Shown here one piece after another: positions 8,313 through 16,516 of a stretch of 49,822 nt of DNA. The notes beneath the pieces were generated by a model. That model did no database searches. It was not told the origin of the DNA and worked only from the letters and a program-made list of their open reading frames with translations. The first letter of the stretch is position 1. Each line of letters starts with the position of its first letter. The translations under genes were made by a program, and so were the position numbers. This stretch comes from JBQCDV01 sp051960855 (lineage in GTDB: Bacteria; Actinomycetota; Actinomycetes; JAJZTN01): contig JBQCDV010000051.1 of the NCBI GenBank assembly GCA_051960855.1, positions 1 through 49,822 of the forward strand. Direction: 5' to 3'.

Positions 8313-9829
8313 GACACCCCGCAGACGGGGACAGCCGCCGGCTCGACCGGACCGGCCGGCGCCCCCACCGCAGGCATCCCGAGGGAGACCACCGCCGGCT
8401 GCGAGGGGACGGGAACGTCCTGCCCCACCCGCTGGCGCCGTTCGTAGGCGTCCCCGGCTGCGGTGCGGTGGACGTCGTAGCGGCCGCCCTGCACCCCGGA
8501 GTCGGCGACCAGGTGGTGCGGCGCGGCGTAGGTGACTTCGACGGTGACGAGGTCACCGGGGCGGGGCACGTCAGCACCCTCGGGCACGGCCACGTGGACA
8601 AGGCGGTTGTCGCGGGCACGACCCGACAGCCGGTGCGTGGCCTCATCCTTGCGGCCCTCGCCCTCGGCCACGAGGACCTCGAGAGTGCGGTCGAGCTGCG
8701 CCTTGTTCTCCTGCCACGCGATGTCGTCCTGCAGCGCGACCAGCCTGTCGTAGCGCTCCCGGACCACCTCCGCCGGCACCTGGTCGGGCATGTCCGCGGC
8801 GGGAGTGCCCGGGCGCTTGGAGTACTGGAAGGTGAAGGCGCCGGCGAAACGGGCCTCGCGCACCACCTCGAGCGTCTCCTCGAAGTCCTCGTCGGTCTCG
8901 CCGGGGAAGCCGACGATGATGTCGGTGGTGATCGCGGCGTCGGGGATCAGCTCGCGCACGTCGGACACGATCTGCAGGTAGCGCTCCCGGCGGTAGGACC
9001 GCCGCATCGCGCGCAGCAGACGCGAGGAGCCGGACTGCAGCGGCATGTGCAGCTGCGGCATCACGGTGGGGGTCTCGGCCATCGCCTCGATGACGTCGTG
9101 GGTGAACATCGCCGGGTGCGGGCTGGTGAAGCGCACGCGCTCGAGGCCAGGAACGGCGCCGACCGCGCGCAGGAGCTTGGAGAAGGCCTGCCGGTCACCC
9201 ATGTCGGAGCCGTAGGAGTTGACGTTCTGCCCGAGCAGGGTGACCTCGATGACGCCTTCGGCGACGAGCGCCTCGACCTCTGCGAGGACGTCGCCTGGGC
9301 GGCGGTCCTTCTCCTTGCCCCGCAGGCTCGGCACGATGCAGAAGGTGCAGGTGTTGTTGCACCCCACCGAGATCGAGACCCAGGCGGCGTAGGCGGACTC
9401 GCGACGGGTCGGCAGCGTGGAGGGGAAGACGTCGAGAGACTCGAGGATCTCGACCTGGGCCTCCTCGTTGTGGCGGGCGCGCTCGAGCAGCGCCGGCAGC
9501 GACCCAATGTTGTGGGTGCCGAAGACGACGTCGACCCACGGCGCCTTGCGCACGATCTCGCCGCGGTCCTTCTGCGCCAGGCAGCCGCCGACCGCGATCT
9601 GCATGCCGGGCTTGGTGCGCTTGACGCTGGCCAGGTGCCCGAGGTTGCCGTAGAGCCTGTTGTCGGCGTTCTCCCGCACCGCACAGGTGTTGAAGACGAC
9701 GACGTCGGCCGCCTCCCCCTGGGGCGCGCGCCGGTAGCCCGCGTCCTCGAGCAGGCCGGACAGCCGCTCGGAGTCGTGGACGTTCATCTGGCACCCGTAG
9801 GTGCGGACCTCATACGTGCGTGCGCTCAT
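8309..9829 (-). CDS. miaB: tRNA-2-methylthio-N6-dimethylallyladenosine synthase MiaB
   Basis: Radical-SAM methylthiotransferase that converts i6A37 of tRNA to ms2i6A37. The three N-terminal cluster cysteines are Cys13 (YGCQMN), Cys49 (NTCAVRE) and Cys83 (GGCLAQ). The radical-SAM CxxxCxxC is at Cys157, Cys161 and Cys164. A TRAM domain follows near residues 380-440, and then a Pro/Ala-rich tail of about 50 residues. I start it at ATG 9829 (506 residues): the family motif begins right there, and a TACCCT -10 lies 9 nt upstream. An in-frame ATG 20 codons earlier exists but would add an unconserved extension. Confidence 0.96.
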   Translation of the reverse strand: MSARTYEVRTYGCQMNVHDSERLSGLLEDAGYRRAPQGEAADVVVFNTCAVRENADNRLYGNLGHLASVKRTKPGMQIAVGGCLAQKDRGEIVRKAPWVDVVFGTHNIGSLPALLERARHNEEAQVEILESLDVFPSTLPTRRESAYAAWVSISVGCNNTCTFCIVPSLRGKEKDRRPGDVLAEVEALVAEGVIEVTLLGQNVNSYGSDMGDRQAFSKLLRAVGAVPGLERVRFTSPHPAMFTHDVIEAMAETPTVMPQLHMPLQSGSSRLLRAMRRSYRRERYLQIVSDVRELIPDAAITTDIIVGFPGETDEDFEETLEVVREARFAGAFTFQYSKRPGTPAADMPDQVPAEVVRERYDRLVALQDDIAWQENKAQLDRTLEVLVAEGEGRKDEATHRLSGRARDNRLVHVAVPEGADVPRPGDLVTVEVTYAAPHHLVADSGVQGGRYDVHRTAAGDAYERRQRVGQDVPVPSQPAVVSLGMPAVGAPAGPVEPAAVPVCGVS

Positions 9830-9844
9830 GACCCGTCCAGGGTA
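9830..9844 (-). promoter_or_regulatory. Promoter -10 of the miaB operon
   Basis: TACCCT (9844-9839, minus strand) is followed by nine bases and the miaB ATG, implying a leader of 0-3 nt. The intervening GGACGG could alternatively act as a ribosome-binding site. Confidence 0.4.
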
Positions 9845-9858
9845 CGGCCCGAACGACG

Positions 9859-9899
9859 CCCGAGCGGGCTGACCGGCGTGCCGGGCCAACCCGCTCGGG
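9859..9899 (-). terminator. Nested hairpin terminator after phoA
   Basis: CCCGAGCGGG and CCCGCTCGGG form a perfect 10-bp stem. Its loop holds a second perfect hairpin, CCGGC-GT-GCCGG. It lies between the phoA stop (9949) and the miaB promoter, where a terminator is expected. There is no T tract, as is usual for actinobacteria. Confidence 0.55.
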
Positions 9900-9948
9900 G
9901 TGGTGGTCGCCGCGTCCGTAATGGGCGGCGGCCGTCGTGCGTGGCGAG

Positions 9949-11367
9949 CTACTTCAGCCCGAGGGCGTACTCGAATGTCGTGAACAGGTCGGTCTGGTTG
10001 GTGATCCCGAGCACCCGGAACGCCTGCGGCCCCTTGGCGGCGATCCGGACCTCGGTGCCGGTGTGGTCCTGGGAGCCGTCCGCGACGGTGGCGTAGTTGA
10101 CCACCATCTGCGAGCCGTCCTTCGTGAGCAGGGTCTGGAAGCGGCCGGGCGTGTGGTGCTTCTCCGTCTGGGGGTACTCCACGATCTGGCTCGTGTGCCC
10201 GTGGTCAGCCGTCACGACGATGAGCGTGTCCGGGTGCGACTTCTGGTACTGCAGCCCCACCTTGATCGCGTTGTCGAAGTCGATGGTCTCGCCGATCTGG
10301 GCGCACGGGTTGGCGGCGTGGTCCTGCTTGTCGATCGAGGCGCCCTCGACCTGCAGGAAGAAGCCCGGCTTGCCCTTGGCCTGCCCCTTGCCAGACTGCG
10401 CCTTCGCATCGAGCAGCGAGATGGCTCTGGTGGTCATCTCCGTGAGGGAGGGCTGATCTGCCGGGAGCTTGGCGTTGGACTGGCACTCGTGGCCGTCACC
10501 CGTGGTGTTGGGCGCTTCCTCACCGGTGTACGCCTCGGCCTGCGGCCCGTCCCAACGGGTGGGCATCGTGCCCTTCGAGAAGAGACCGAGCACCTTCTGG
10601 TTGGCCTTGGTCTGCTTCAGGCCCTTGTCGTCCGTCACAAGCGTGTAGCCCTGCGCATCCGCCTGGTCGAGCACCGTTGCGCCCGCGTAGGGGCCCCCGG
10701 TCACCGTCTGCTCGAAGCGCTGCTTGCCGCCGCCGAGAAGCACGTCGATGCCGTGGTCGACCAGCTGCTCGGCGATCGAGCCCGGGCCGCCCGCCGACTT
10801 GGCGTCCTGAGGACATTGCGCCATGTCCTGCGGTCCCTGACACGAACGGTAGGCGACGTGGGAGCCCACCACCGCGGGAGTGGCGTCGGTGAGCTCCGCG
10901 GTGGTGACGTCACCGGTCACATACCCGCGCTGCTGAGCCTCCTCGAGGATCGTCGGCAGGTCGTTATCGAAGCGGTCGACGGAGACGGCGTTGTTGTAGG
11001 TCTTGCTGCCCGTCGCCCAGCCGGTGCCGCTGGCAGCGGAGTCGGTGACGTAGTCCGGCTTGCCGGTCTCCTTGTCGACGGAGTAGGTCGTGTACTCGCC
11101 GGTCATGGGCAGCGAGTCCATGGCCAGGCGACCGTTGGCGCCCTTGGCGTAGTTGCGGGCGATCGTGATCTCGCTGTCGCCCATGCCGTCGCCGATGAAG
11201 AGGATGACGTTGCGGGCACGGCCGCCGTCGACCTGCTGCTTCACGGCGGAGGCGTCGTTGGCGCCACTGGCCACGCCAGGAGCGACGAGGGGCGCGGCCG
11301 CCAGGACCGCGAGCACACCTCCGGCGAGGTAGCGGCGCCGGCGTGTGTGGGACAGAGGGACTCGCAC
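9949..11367 (-). CDS. phoA: Exported alkaline phosphatase (PhoA family)
   Basis: A 472-residue phosphomonoesterase of the classic alkaline phosphatase family, releasing phosphate from esters outside the cell. An arginine-rich N-terminus (HTRRRRY) and a hydrophobic stretch to about residue 35 form an export signal. FIGDGMGDSE (57-66) binds metal, TDSAASGTGWA (108-118) holds the catalytic Ser110, and TADHGHTSQI binds zinc near the C-terminus. The GTG start has GGAGG 4 nt upstream. About 65-95 bases upstream lie three 11-bp units resembling a PHO box. The 5' leader also holds a perfect 7-bp hairpin (11394-11411). The symbol is by family; I cannot tell orthology. Confidence 0.9.
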   Translation of the reverse strand: MRVPLSHTRRRRYLAGGVLAVLAAAPLVAPGVASGANDASAVKQQVDGGRARNVILFIGDGMGDSEITIARNYAKGANGRLAMDSLPMTGEYTTYSVDKETGKPDYVTDSAASGTGWATGSKTYNNAVSVDRFDNDLPTILEEAQQRGYVTGDVTTAELTDATPAVVGSHVAYRSCQGPQDMAQCPQDAKSAGGPGSIAEQLVDHGIDVLLGGGKQRFEQTVTGGPYAGATVLDQADAQGYTLVTDDKGLKQTKANQKVLGLFSKGTMPTRWDGPQAEAYTGEEAPNTTGDGHECQSNAKLPADQPSLTEMTTRAISLLDAKAQSGKGQAKGKPGFFLQVEGASIDKQDHAANPCAQIGETIDFDNAIKVGLQYQKSHPDTLIVVTADHGHTSQIVEYPQTEKHHTPGRFQTLLTKDGSQMVVNYATVADGSQDHTGTEVRIAAKGPQAFRVLGITNQTDLFTTFEYALGLK

Positions 11368-11430
11368 AGATCCTCCAGTAGGACGGATGTGGTCGCCGCC
11401 ATCCGGCGGCGTCGCCGAAATCCGATCAGC

Positions 11431-11463
11431 AGCTCTTGACTCAACTCAGACCTCCGCGTGAAC
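11431..11463 (-). promoter_or_regulatory. Possible PHO box (three 11-bp direct units) upstream of phoA
   Basis: Read on the minus strand, GTTCACGCGGA, GGTCTGAGTTG and AGTCAAGAGCT follow each other without gaps. The first matches the Streptomyces PhoP direct-repeat unit well; the other two keep mainly the central TC. Position 64-96 bases before the phoA GTG suits an activator site. It also lies 44 bases before the divergent TAXI gene. Confidence 0.4.
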
Positions 11464-11494
11464 AGCGGCTGACGGTCGAAGGACACTGTTGGTC

Positions 11495-11506
11495 GATACT
11501 TGCCGG
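11495..11506 (+). promoter_or_regulatory. Leaderless promoter -10 of the TAXI gene
   Basis: GATACT (11495-11500) is followed by exactly six bases and GTG 11507. The DUF3046 gene at 24189 has the same GATACT-N6-GTG arrangement. Confidence 0.45.
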
Positions 11507-12463
11507 GTGATGACGAGGCGCCAGCTGCTCCGCTGGCTCGCACTCGCGCCCCTGCCGGTCGGAACTGCGACGGTGGCAGGAGGGATGAGCGCCTGCGCCG
11601 TCCGCCCCAGCAGCCCACCTCTGACCCTCTCGATCGCGACCGGGGGCGAGCGCGGCGTCTACTGGGCCTTCGGCCAGGCCCTCGCGCACAGCGGAGCGGC
11701 ACGCGAGGACGGTCTGCAGCTTGACGTCGAGTCCAGTGCAGGCTCGCTGGACAACCTCTCCCGCCTGCGGTCAGGCCGCGCGCGACTCGCCTTCACGGCC
11801 GCCGACGCGGCCGCGGACGTCGCCGGGGGCCCCGGATCGCTGCGAGCCCTCGCCCGCGTCTACGACGACTACCTGCATCTCCTGGTGCGCCCAGGGTCGG
11901 GCATCACGTCCCTAGCCGACCTCGCCGGGCGTCGAGTGAGCCTCGGCGGCACGGGGTCGGGCACCGAGCTGATCGCCCTCCGGGTCCTCGAGCCGTCGGC
12001 GCTGGTCTCACAGCTCCAGCGACACCCTCTGGGCCTCGCCGAGTCGCTGGATGCCCTCGCTCGGGGTGACCTCGACGCCGCCTTCTGGTCCGGTGGGCTG
12101 CCAACCGGCGGCGTGGCCGACGCCGCCCGCGCGGGCGCCGTCGACCTGGTGCCCCTGCCGGAGTCAGGGCAGACGCTCCGGCAGGCTTACGGCGACGCCT
12201 ACCGCCCGGCGCTCATCCCCGCCTCGACGTACGGGCTTGCCGCCGACACCCCAACGCTGGCGGTAGCCAACCTCATCGTGTCCCTGCCGACGCTGCCTGA
12301 CGAGGCGGCACACCGGGTGGTGACGGCGATGTTCGCCGCCCGCTCGGACATCTCCCGCACGGTCACGCCAGCCCTGGGCCTAGACGCCGACACGGCCATC
12401 TTCACCGACCCCGTGCCGTTGCACCGGGGCGCGCTGCGCTACTACCGCGAGACGAAGCCGTGA
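11507..12463 (+). CDS. TAXI-family solute-binding lipoprotein (orphan)
   Basis: A 318-residue periplasm-type binding protein of the TAXI family (TRAP-associated, NMT1-like fold). The N-terminus has twin arginines (TRRQLLRW), a hydrophobic stretch and a lipobox-like MSAC, so it is probably an exported lipoprotein. The mature part starts with LTLSIATGGERGVYWAFGQALA and contains a Gly/Ser-rich GRRVSLGGTGSGTE binding-loop region, both typical. No TRAP permease gene is present. TAXI proteins are known to bind glutamate or glutamine in Thermus, and the next genes are the GluK-GluR sensor system and a glutamate ABC importer, so a glutamate-sensing role is plausible. GTG 11507 fits the -10; ATG 11510 is nearly equivalent. 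Its 3' end overlaps gluK by 62 bases. Confidence 0.85.
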   Translation: MMTRRQLLRWLALAPLPVGTATVAGGMSACAVRPSSPPLTLSIATGGERGVYWAFGQALAHSGAAREDGLQLDVESSAGSLDNLSRLRSGRARLAFTAADAAADVAGGPGSLRALARVYDDYLHLLVRPGSGITSLADLAGRRVSLGGTGSGTELIALRVLEPSALVSQLQRHPLGLAESLDALARGDLDAAFWSGGLPTGGVADAARAGAVDLVPLPESGQTLRQAYGDAYRPALIPASTYGLAADTPTLAVANLIVSLPTLPDEAAHRVVTAMFAARSDISRTVTPALGLDADTAIFTDPVPLHRGALRYYRETKP

Positions 12464-13904
12464 GCGTGCCCGGGCGTTCCACCGCAGGCACGAGCACGCT
12501 GACGGCAAGCCCCTGACGCTGCTCCCTCTGCCCCAGCTCCCTCTGCCCCCGCTCCCTCTGCCCCCGCTCTCTCTGCCCGATGTCCAGCACGCCGCCGTAG
12601 CCCGTGACGAGCGCCCGCGCGACGGCCAGGCCCAGGCCGGTGCCAGCGACGTTCTGATGTCGGGGGCTGCGCCAGAAGCGGTCGCCGATCCGCTCCAGCT
12701 CCTCGGCGGTCAGCCCGGGCCCCGAGTCCAGGATGGACACCTGCCCTGCGGCCGTGCTGTCGGGCAGCACCGTGGAGGCGACGACGAGGGTGACGTCGCC
12801 GCATCCGGCGGAGAACTTCACCGCGTTGTCCAACAGCGCGTCCAGGACGCTGGAGAGCACCGCCTGATGACCGCGGACGCTCACGCCGGGGGCGAGGTCG
12901 AGCCGCAGGCCGACTCCTGCGGCTGCTGCCATGGGCTGCCACGCCTCCGCTCGGTCACGCACGAGAGCGGTGAGGTCGACGTCGACGGCGGGTGGGAGGC
13001 GCCGTTCGGCCTGGGCGAGGTCGAGCAGGCTGTCCACCACCTGCGTGAGCCGACGACCTTCGCGTCGAGCTGACGACAACGACTCCGGCTCCGCGCCCAA
13101 CTCCACGCCGAGCTGCTCCAGACGCAGCAGCAGGGCCAGCAGCGGGTTGCGCAGCTGGTGGCTGGCGTCGGCGACGAAGGCGCGCTGCGCCTGCAGCGTC
13201 TGCTCGATCTGCTCGGCCATCTCGTTGAACGACGCCGCGAGCCGCCGCAGCTCGGGCGGTCCGCTCGCCGCCTCTGCGCGAACGTCGAGCTCGCCGGTCG
13301 CGAGCCGGTGCGCCACGTCGTCCAGCCGTGCCACGGGCCGCACCACCCAGCGGGCCAACCGTGTGGCAAGCACCACCGACACCAATGCCGCCAGTGCCAT
13401 CCCGAGGCCCAGCAGGGACCACGCCCGCGTGGTACGCCCGCGCATGCCGTCGGTGGGAGACGCGGTGACCACGACTCCCGTCACCTCGCCGGCCTGCGTA
13501 ACCGGCGCCGCCAGCACCATGGCCTCGCGCTGCCACGGCCAGATCTGGTCGGGAGGACCGCTCTCGGCGCCGCGCTCGGCGCGGGCGATGCTGGTCCGCG
13601 AGCTCTCGTCGTCGGGCAGCGAGGCGGGGCGCGACCGCAGGAGGACGGCGCCACTCCGGTCGAGCAGCGTGACGCCGATGCCGTACACCTCGTCATAGCG
13701 CCGGAAGGCCTGCTGCAGCGCGGTCCGGGCCACCACCTGGTCGTCCTGGCCGGCGAGCGAGGCGAAGCGGCGCGTGTCGGCGAAGCGGTCGAGGAACACC
13801 CGCTGCTGCTCACCGTGAGCCAGACTGACCGCGAGCGGAAGGCCCAACGCCAGCAGAACGGCACAGACCAGTGCCGTCAGCAGCGCGAAGACGCGAGCGC
13901 GCAC
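12402..13904 (-). CDS. gluK: Sensor histidine kinase, GluK-like
   Basis: A 500-residue membrane kinase. Segments: TM1 (about 6-28), an extracytoplasmic sensor domain (30-160), TM2 (about 163-182), HAMP (to about 235), a HisKA domain with His249 in ASHQLRNP, and an ATPase domain with N box LLDNAVKFS (358-365), G1 DSGPGL (393-398) and G2 GTGLGLAVA (421-429). Gene order beside gluR and gluABCD matches the glutamate-sensing GluR-GluK system described in Streptomyces coelicolor. Oddity: residues about 443-463 are a charged GQRER-type tandem repeat inserted in the last hairpin of the ATPase domain. It starts at GTG, 6 bases after the gluR stop. Confidence 0.85.
   Translation of the reverse strand: MRARVFALLTALVCAVLLALGLPLAVSLAHGEQQRVFLDRFADTRRFASLAGQDDQVVARTALQQAFRRYDEVYGIGVTLLDRSGAVLLRSRPASLPDDESSRTSIARAERGAESGPPDQIWPWQREAMVLAAPVTQAGEVTGVVVTASPTDGMRGRTTRAWSLLGLGMALAALVSVVLATRLARWVVRPVARLDDVAHRLATGELDVRAEAASGPPELRRLAASFNEMAEQIEQTLQAQRAFVADASHQLRNPLLALLLRLEQLGVELGAEPESLSSARREGRRLTQVVDSLLDLAQAERRLPPAVDVDLTALVRDRAEAWQPMAAAAGVGLRLDLAPGVSVRGHQAVLSSVLDALLDNAVKFSAGCGDVTLVVASTVLPDSTAAGQVSILDSGPGLTAEELERIGDRFWRSPRHQNVAGTGLGLAVARALVTGYGGVLDIGQRERGQRERGQRELGQREQRQGLAVSVLVPAVERPGTLTASSRGSSAARPGATARGR
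12521..12580 (-). repeat. 15-bp tandem repeat, four copies, within gluK
   Basis: Four consecutive 15-base units: GCTCCCTCTGCCCCA, then GCTCCCTCTGCCCCC twice, then GCTCTCTCTGCCCGA (plus-strand reading). The kinase reads them in frame as GQRER-like pentapeptides. Because the unit is a multiple of three, copy-number change would lengthen or shorten the protein without a frameshift. Confidence 0.9.
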
Positions 13905-13910
13905 TGCGCG

Positions 13911-14672
13911 TCACACCACGTCGCCGTGCGCGGTCCGGCCGGCCTCCGCCGCCGCCACGCGCGACTCGGCCTGTCCCTGCCCATACCCCTGAGCTCCAGC
14001 CTGGCCCCGGAGCCGGTAGCCGACGCCCCGGACGGTCTCGACGAGGTCGGGCCGGCCGAGCTTGCCGCGCAGCGACGCGACGTGGACCTCCAGCGTGCGG
14101 GCGCCCTCGGTGGCACCGCCGCCCCAGACGGAGGCGACCAGATGCTCACGCCTGAGGACGACACCCGGAGACCCTGCGAGCAGCGCGAGGAGATCGAACT
14201 CCTTGCGGGTCAGCGCGACCGGCGCGCCGTCCACGGTGACCTCACGGGTGAGGGGGTCGAGCAGCAACGGACCCACCTGGACGGCAGCCGTGGCCGCACC
14301 AGGGGAGGCAGCCGGCGCGGCCCGGCGGCGCACGACAGCGTGGATGCGGGAGAGCAGCTCGCGCACGTCGTAGGGCTTGACGAGGTAGTCGTCTGCCCCG
14401 CCGTCGAGACCCTGGAGTCGAGATGCCAGGTCACCGCGGGCGGTCACGACGATGATCGGGACGTCGGTGACCTGTCGCAGCCGGGTGCATACCTCCAGCC
14501 CGTCGCGGTCGGGCAGGCCGAGGTCCAGCAGGACGACGTCGAGCGAGCTGTGGTCCGCAGCGAGGACGCCGGCAGCGGTGCCGGTCCGCACGACGCTGAG
14601 GCCGTGGTGCTGCAGCAGTCCGGTGAGGGGGATGGCGACGGCGTCGTCGTCCTCCGCGAGCAGCACGCGCAC
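13911..14672 (-). CDS. gluR: OmpR-family response regulator, GluR-like
   Basis: A 253-residue regulator: a receiver domain (1-120) with acidic pocket residues at 8-9, phospho-acceptor Asp50 (VVLLDLGLPD) and the conserved Lys in LVKPYD, then an Ala/Pro linker and a winged-helix DNA-binding domain ending in VETVRGVGYRLRG. A Gly/Gln/Ala-rich tail of about 30 residues follows. GTG 14672 is chosen because GGAGG lies 7 nt upstream and the receiver begins at once. It is divergent from gluA; the 112-base gap between them holds a gluA promoter and possible operator. By analogy with Streptomyces it should control gluABCD. Confidence 0.88.
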   Translation of the reverse strand: MRVLLAEDDDAVAIPLTGLLQHHGLSVVRTGTAAGVLAADHSSLDVVLLDLGLPDRDGLEVCTRLRQVTDVPIIVVTARGDLASRLQGLDGGADDYLVKPYDVRELLSRIHAVVRRRAAPAASPGAATAAVQVGPLLLDPLTREVTVDGAPVALTRKEFDLLALLAGSPGVVLRREHLVASVWGGGATEGARTLEVHVASLRGKLGRPDLVETVRGVGYRLRGQAGAQGYGQGQAESRVAAAEAGRTAHGDVV

Positions 14673-14694
14673 GCCGTTTCCTCCGTCACCGATC

Positions 14695-14717
14695 CGAGAC
14701 CTGATCCTCAAGTCTCG
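14695..14717. promoter_or_regulatory. Inverted repeat, candidate GluR operator
   Basis: CGAGAC, 11 bases, GTCTCG: a perfect 6+6 palindrome between gluR and gluA, just upstream of the gluA -35. TCTC recurs 11 bases later (14724-14727), a spacing that suits OmpR-type regulators. Assignment to GluR is inference from location. Confidence 0.35.
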
Positions 14718-14727
14718 CTCAGATCTC

Positions 14728-14756
14728 TTGGTGAGGACAGCAGGGCTCCCTAGCGT
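14728..14756 (+). promoter_or_regulatory. Promoter of gluABCD
   Basis: TTGGTG (14728-14733), a 17-base spacer, then TAGCGT (14751-14756). This is the best -35/-10 pair in the window. It predicts a transcript start near 14763 and a 22-base leader to the gluA ATG, with GAGGAAGG as ribosome-binding site. Confidence 0.6.
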
Positions 14757-14784
14757 TCCGGCAACTCGAGGAAGGCAGGTGCGC

Positions 14785-15540
14785 ATGGCGACGACCGGGC
14801 AGGATCGGCCCCTGGTGGAGCTGCAGGGCGTCAACAAGCACTTCGGTGCGCTGCACGTGCTGCAGGACATCGACCTCACGATCGGCGCCGGGGAGGTCGT
14901 GGTCGTCATCGGCCCGTCCGGCTCGGGCAAGTCGACCCTCTGCCGCGCGATCAACCGGCTGGAACCGATCGACTCCGGGGTGATTCGGATCGACGGCGAG
15001 GAGCTGCCCTCCGAGGGCAAGGAGCTCGCCCGACTGCGCTCGGAAGTCGGCATGGTCTTCCAGTCGTTCAACCTCTTCGCCCACAAGACGGTGCTGGAGA
15101 ACGTCACGCTCGGGCCCATCAAGGTCCGCGGGGAGTCGAAGGCGACCGCGACCGAGCGCGCACGAGCCCTGCTCGACCGGGTCGGCGTCGGCAACCAGGC
15201 CGCGAAGTACCCGGCGCAGCTCTCCGGCGGGCAGCAGCAGCGCGTGGCCATCGCGAGAGCCCTCGCCATGCAGCCCAAGGTCATGCTCTTCGACGAGCCG
15301 ACCTCAGCGCTCGACCCCGAGATGATCAACGAGGTCCTCGACGTCATGGTCACCCTGGCGCAGGACGGCATGACGATGGTCGTGGTCACGCACGAGATGG
15401 GCTTCGCGCGCCGCGCCGCCGACCGCGTCGTGTTCATGGCCGACGGCCAGATCGTGGAATCAGCCGATCCCGAGACCTTCTTCACCTCTCCCCGCAGCGA
15501 GCGGGCCCGCGACTTCCTCTCGAAGATCCTCACCCACTAG
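14785..15540 (+). CDS. gluA: Glutamate ABC importer ATPase GluA
   Basis: A 251-residue polar amino acid ABC ATPase that powers glutamate uptake. Walker A GPSGSGKS (about 43-50), the Q loop at FQSFNLFAHKT, signature LSGGQQQR, Walker B VMLFDEPTSALDPE and the switch His in VVVTHEMG are all intact. The gene begins the gluABCD operon. The binding-protein gene starts 12 bases downstream. Confidence 0.93.
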   Translation: MATTGQDRPLVELQGVNKHFGALHVLQDIDLTIGAGEVVVVIGPSGSGKSTLCRAINRLEPIDSGVIRIDGEELPSEGKELARLRSEVGMVFQSFNLFAHKTVLENVTLGPIKVRGESKATATERARALLDRVGVGNQAAKYPAQLSGGQQQRVAIARALAMQPKVMLFDEPTSALDPEMINEVLDVMVTLAQDGMTMVVVTHEMGFARRAADRVVFMADGQIVESADPETFFTSPRSERARDFLSKILTH

Positions 15541-15552
15541 TCAGGAGCAACC

Positions 15553-16428
15553 ATGCGCGTTCGCGCTCTGGGCGCGGCACTCGCCGCCGTCCTCACCCTG
15601 TCGCTGTCCGCGTGCGGCGGCGACTCCGGCGGCACCGACGTCAAGGTCAACGACAACGCCAGCTTCCCGGCGGACACCGCCATGGCCAAGTTCCAGAAGG
15701 CCGGCACGGTCACGATCGGCGTCAAGGTCGACCAGCCGGGCATCGGCTACCAGAAGCCGGGTGCCGACGCCCCCGAGGGCTTCGACATCGAGATCGGCAA
15801 GATCCTCGCGGCTGGCATGGGCATCGCCCCCGACAAGATCACCTGGAAGGAGACGGTGTCGAAGAACCGCGAGCCGTTCCTCCAGAACGGCACCGTCGAC
15901 CTCGTCATCGCCAGCTACTCGATCACGGACAAGCGCCGCGAGGTCGTCGGCCAGGCCGGCCCCTACTACGTCACCGGCCAGCAGCTGCTGGTCGCGAAGG
16001 ACGACGACAGCATCAAGGGTCCGGACGACCTCAAGGGCAAGAAGGTCTGCTCCGTCACGGGCTCGACGTCCATCAAGACGGTCGAGGAGAAGTACGGCGC
16101 CCAGCCGGCGCCGTTCTCGACCTACTCGGAGTGCGTGCAGCAGCTGGAGAACGGCCAGGTCGACGCGGTCACCACCGACGGCGCCATCCTGCTCGGCTAC
16201 GCGGCCCAGAACCCCGACAAGCTCAAGGTCGTGGGCGACGCCTTCTCCGAGGAGCGCTACGGCGTCGGGTACAAGAAGGGTGACAACGCCCTGTGCCAGT
16301 ACATCGTGGACACCCTGAAGAAGGCCGAGTCCGACGGCACCTGGGAGAAGGCGTTCGACGCCACCCTCGGCAAGGCCGGCGTCGAGGCACCCAAGCCTCC
16401 GACGATGGACTCCTGCCCCTCCGCGTGA
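15553..16428 (+). CDS. gluB: Glutamate-binding lipoprotein GluB
   Basis: A 291-residue family 3 extracellular solute-binding protein, the substrate-capture part of the importer. The signal peptide ends in the lipobox LSAC (Cys22), so it is lipid-anchored. GVKVDQPGIGYQKPG and the later LVIASYSITDKRREVVGQAGPY region are typical of the glutamate/glutamine-binding group. AGGAG lies 6 nt before the ATG. Codon use is strongly biased to C/G-ending codons with many AAG Lys, suggesting high expression. A 147-base gap with repeats and a strong hairpin separates it from gluC. Confidence 0.93.
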   Translation: MRVRALGAALAAVLTLSLSACGGDSGGTDVKVNDNASFPADTAMAKFQKAGTVTIGVKVDQPGIGYQKPGADAPEGFDIEIGKILAAGMGIAPDKITWKETVSKNREPFLQNGTVDLVIASYSITDKRREVVGQAGPYYVTGQQLLVAKDDDSIKGPDDLKGKKVCSVTGSTSIKTVEEKYGAQPAPFSTYSECVQQLENGQVDAVTTDGAILLGYAAQNPDKLKVVGDAFSEERYGVGYKKGDNALCQYIVDTLKKAESDGTWEKAFDATLGKAGVEAPKPPTMDSCPSA

Positions 16429-16434
16429 CCTCGG

Positions 16435-16462
16435 GTCAGCCTGACGTTCTCGTCAGACTGAC
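16435..16462. repeat. Two copies of GTCAGNCTGAC between gluB and gluC
   Basis: GTCAGCCTGAC (16435-16445) and GTCAGACTGAC (16452-16462) are each a 5-1-5 palindrome and lie 17 bases apart. A CTGAC half occurs again at 16475-16479. They may be a protein-binding site or alternative RNA hairpins. Confidence 0.6.
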
Positions 16463-16484
16463 GCTGAGCCGGCGCTGACGTATC

Positions 16485-16516
16485 CGCGCGGGCGGCCCTC
16501 CCGGGTCGCCCGCGCG
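16485..16516 (+). terminator. Intercistronic hairpin between gluB and gluC
   Basis: CGCGCGGGCG and CGCCCGCGCG form a perfect 10-bp stem. GCCC and GGGT inside can extend it to 14 pairs with a TCCC loop. No T tract follows. In binding-protein operons such structures commonly cap or protect the mRNA of the binding protein and reduce permease expression. Confidence 0.55.

Noticed and set aside
8468..10096. A 542-codon open frame antisense to miaB
   Set aside because: It mirrors miaB codon structure and holds no recognisable domain.
12521..12580. CRISPR array
   Set aside because: The repeats are contiguous 15-mers without spacers and lie inside the gluK coding sequence.
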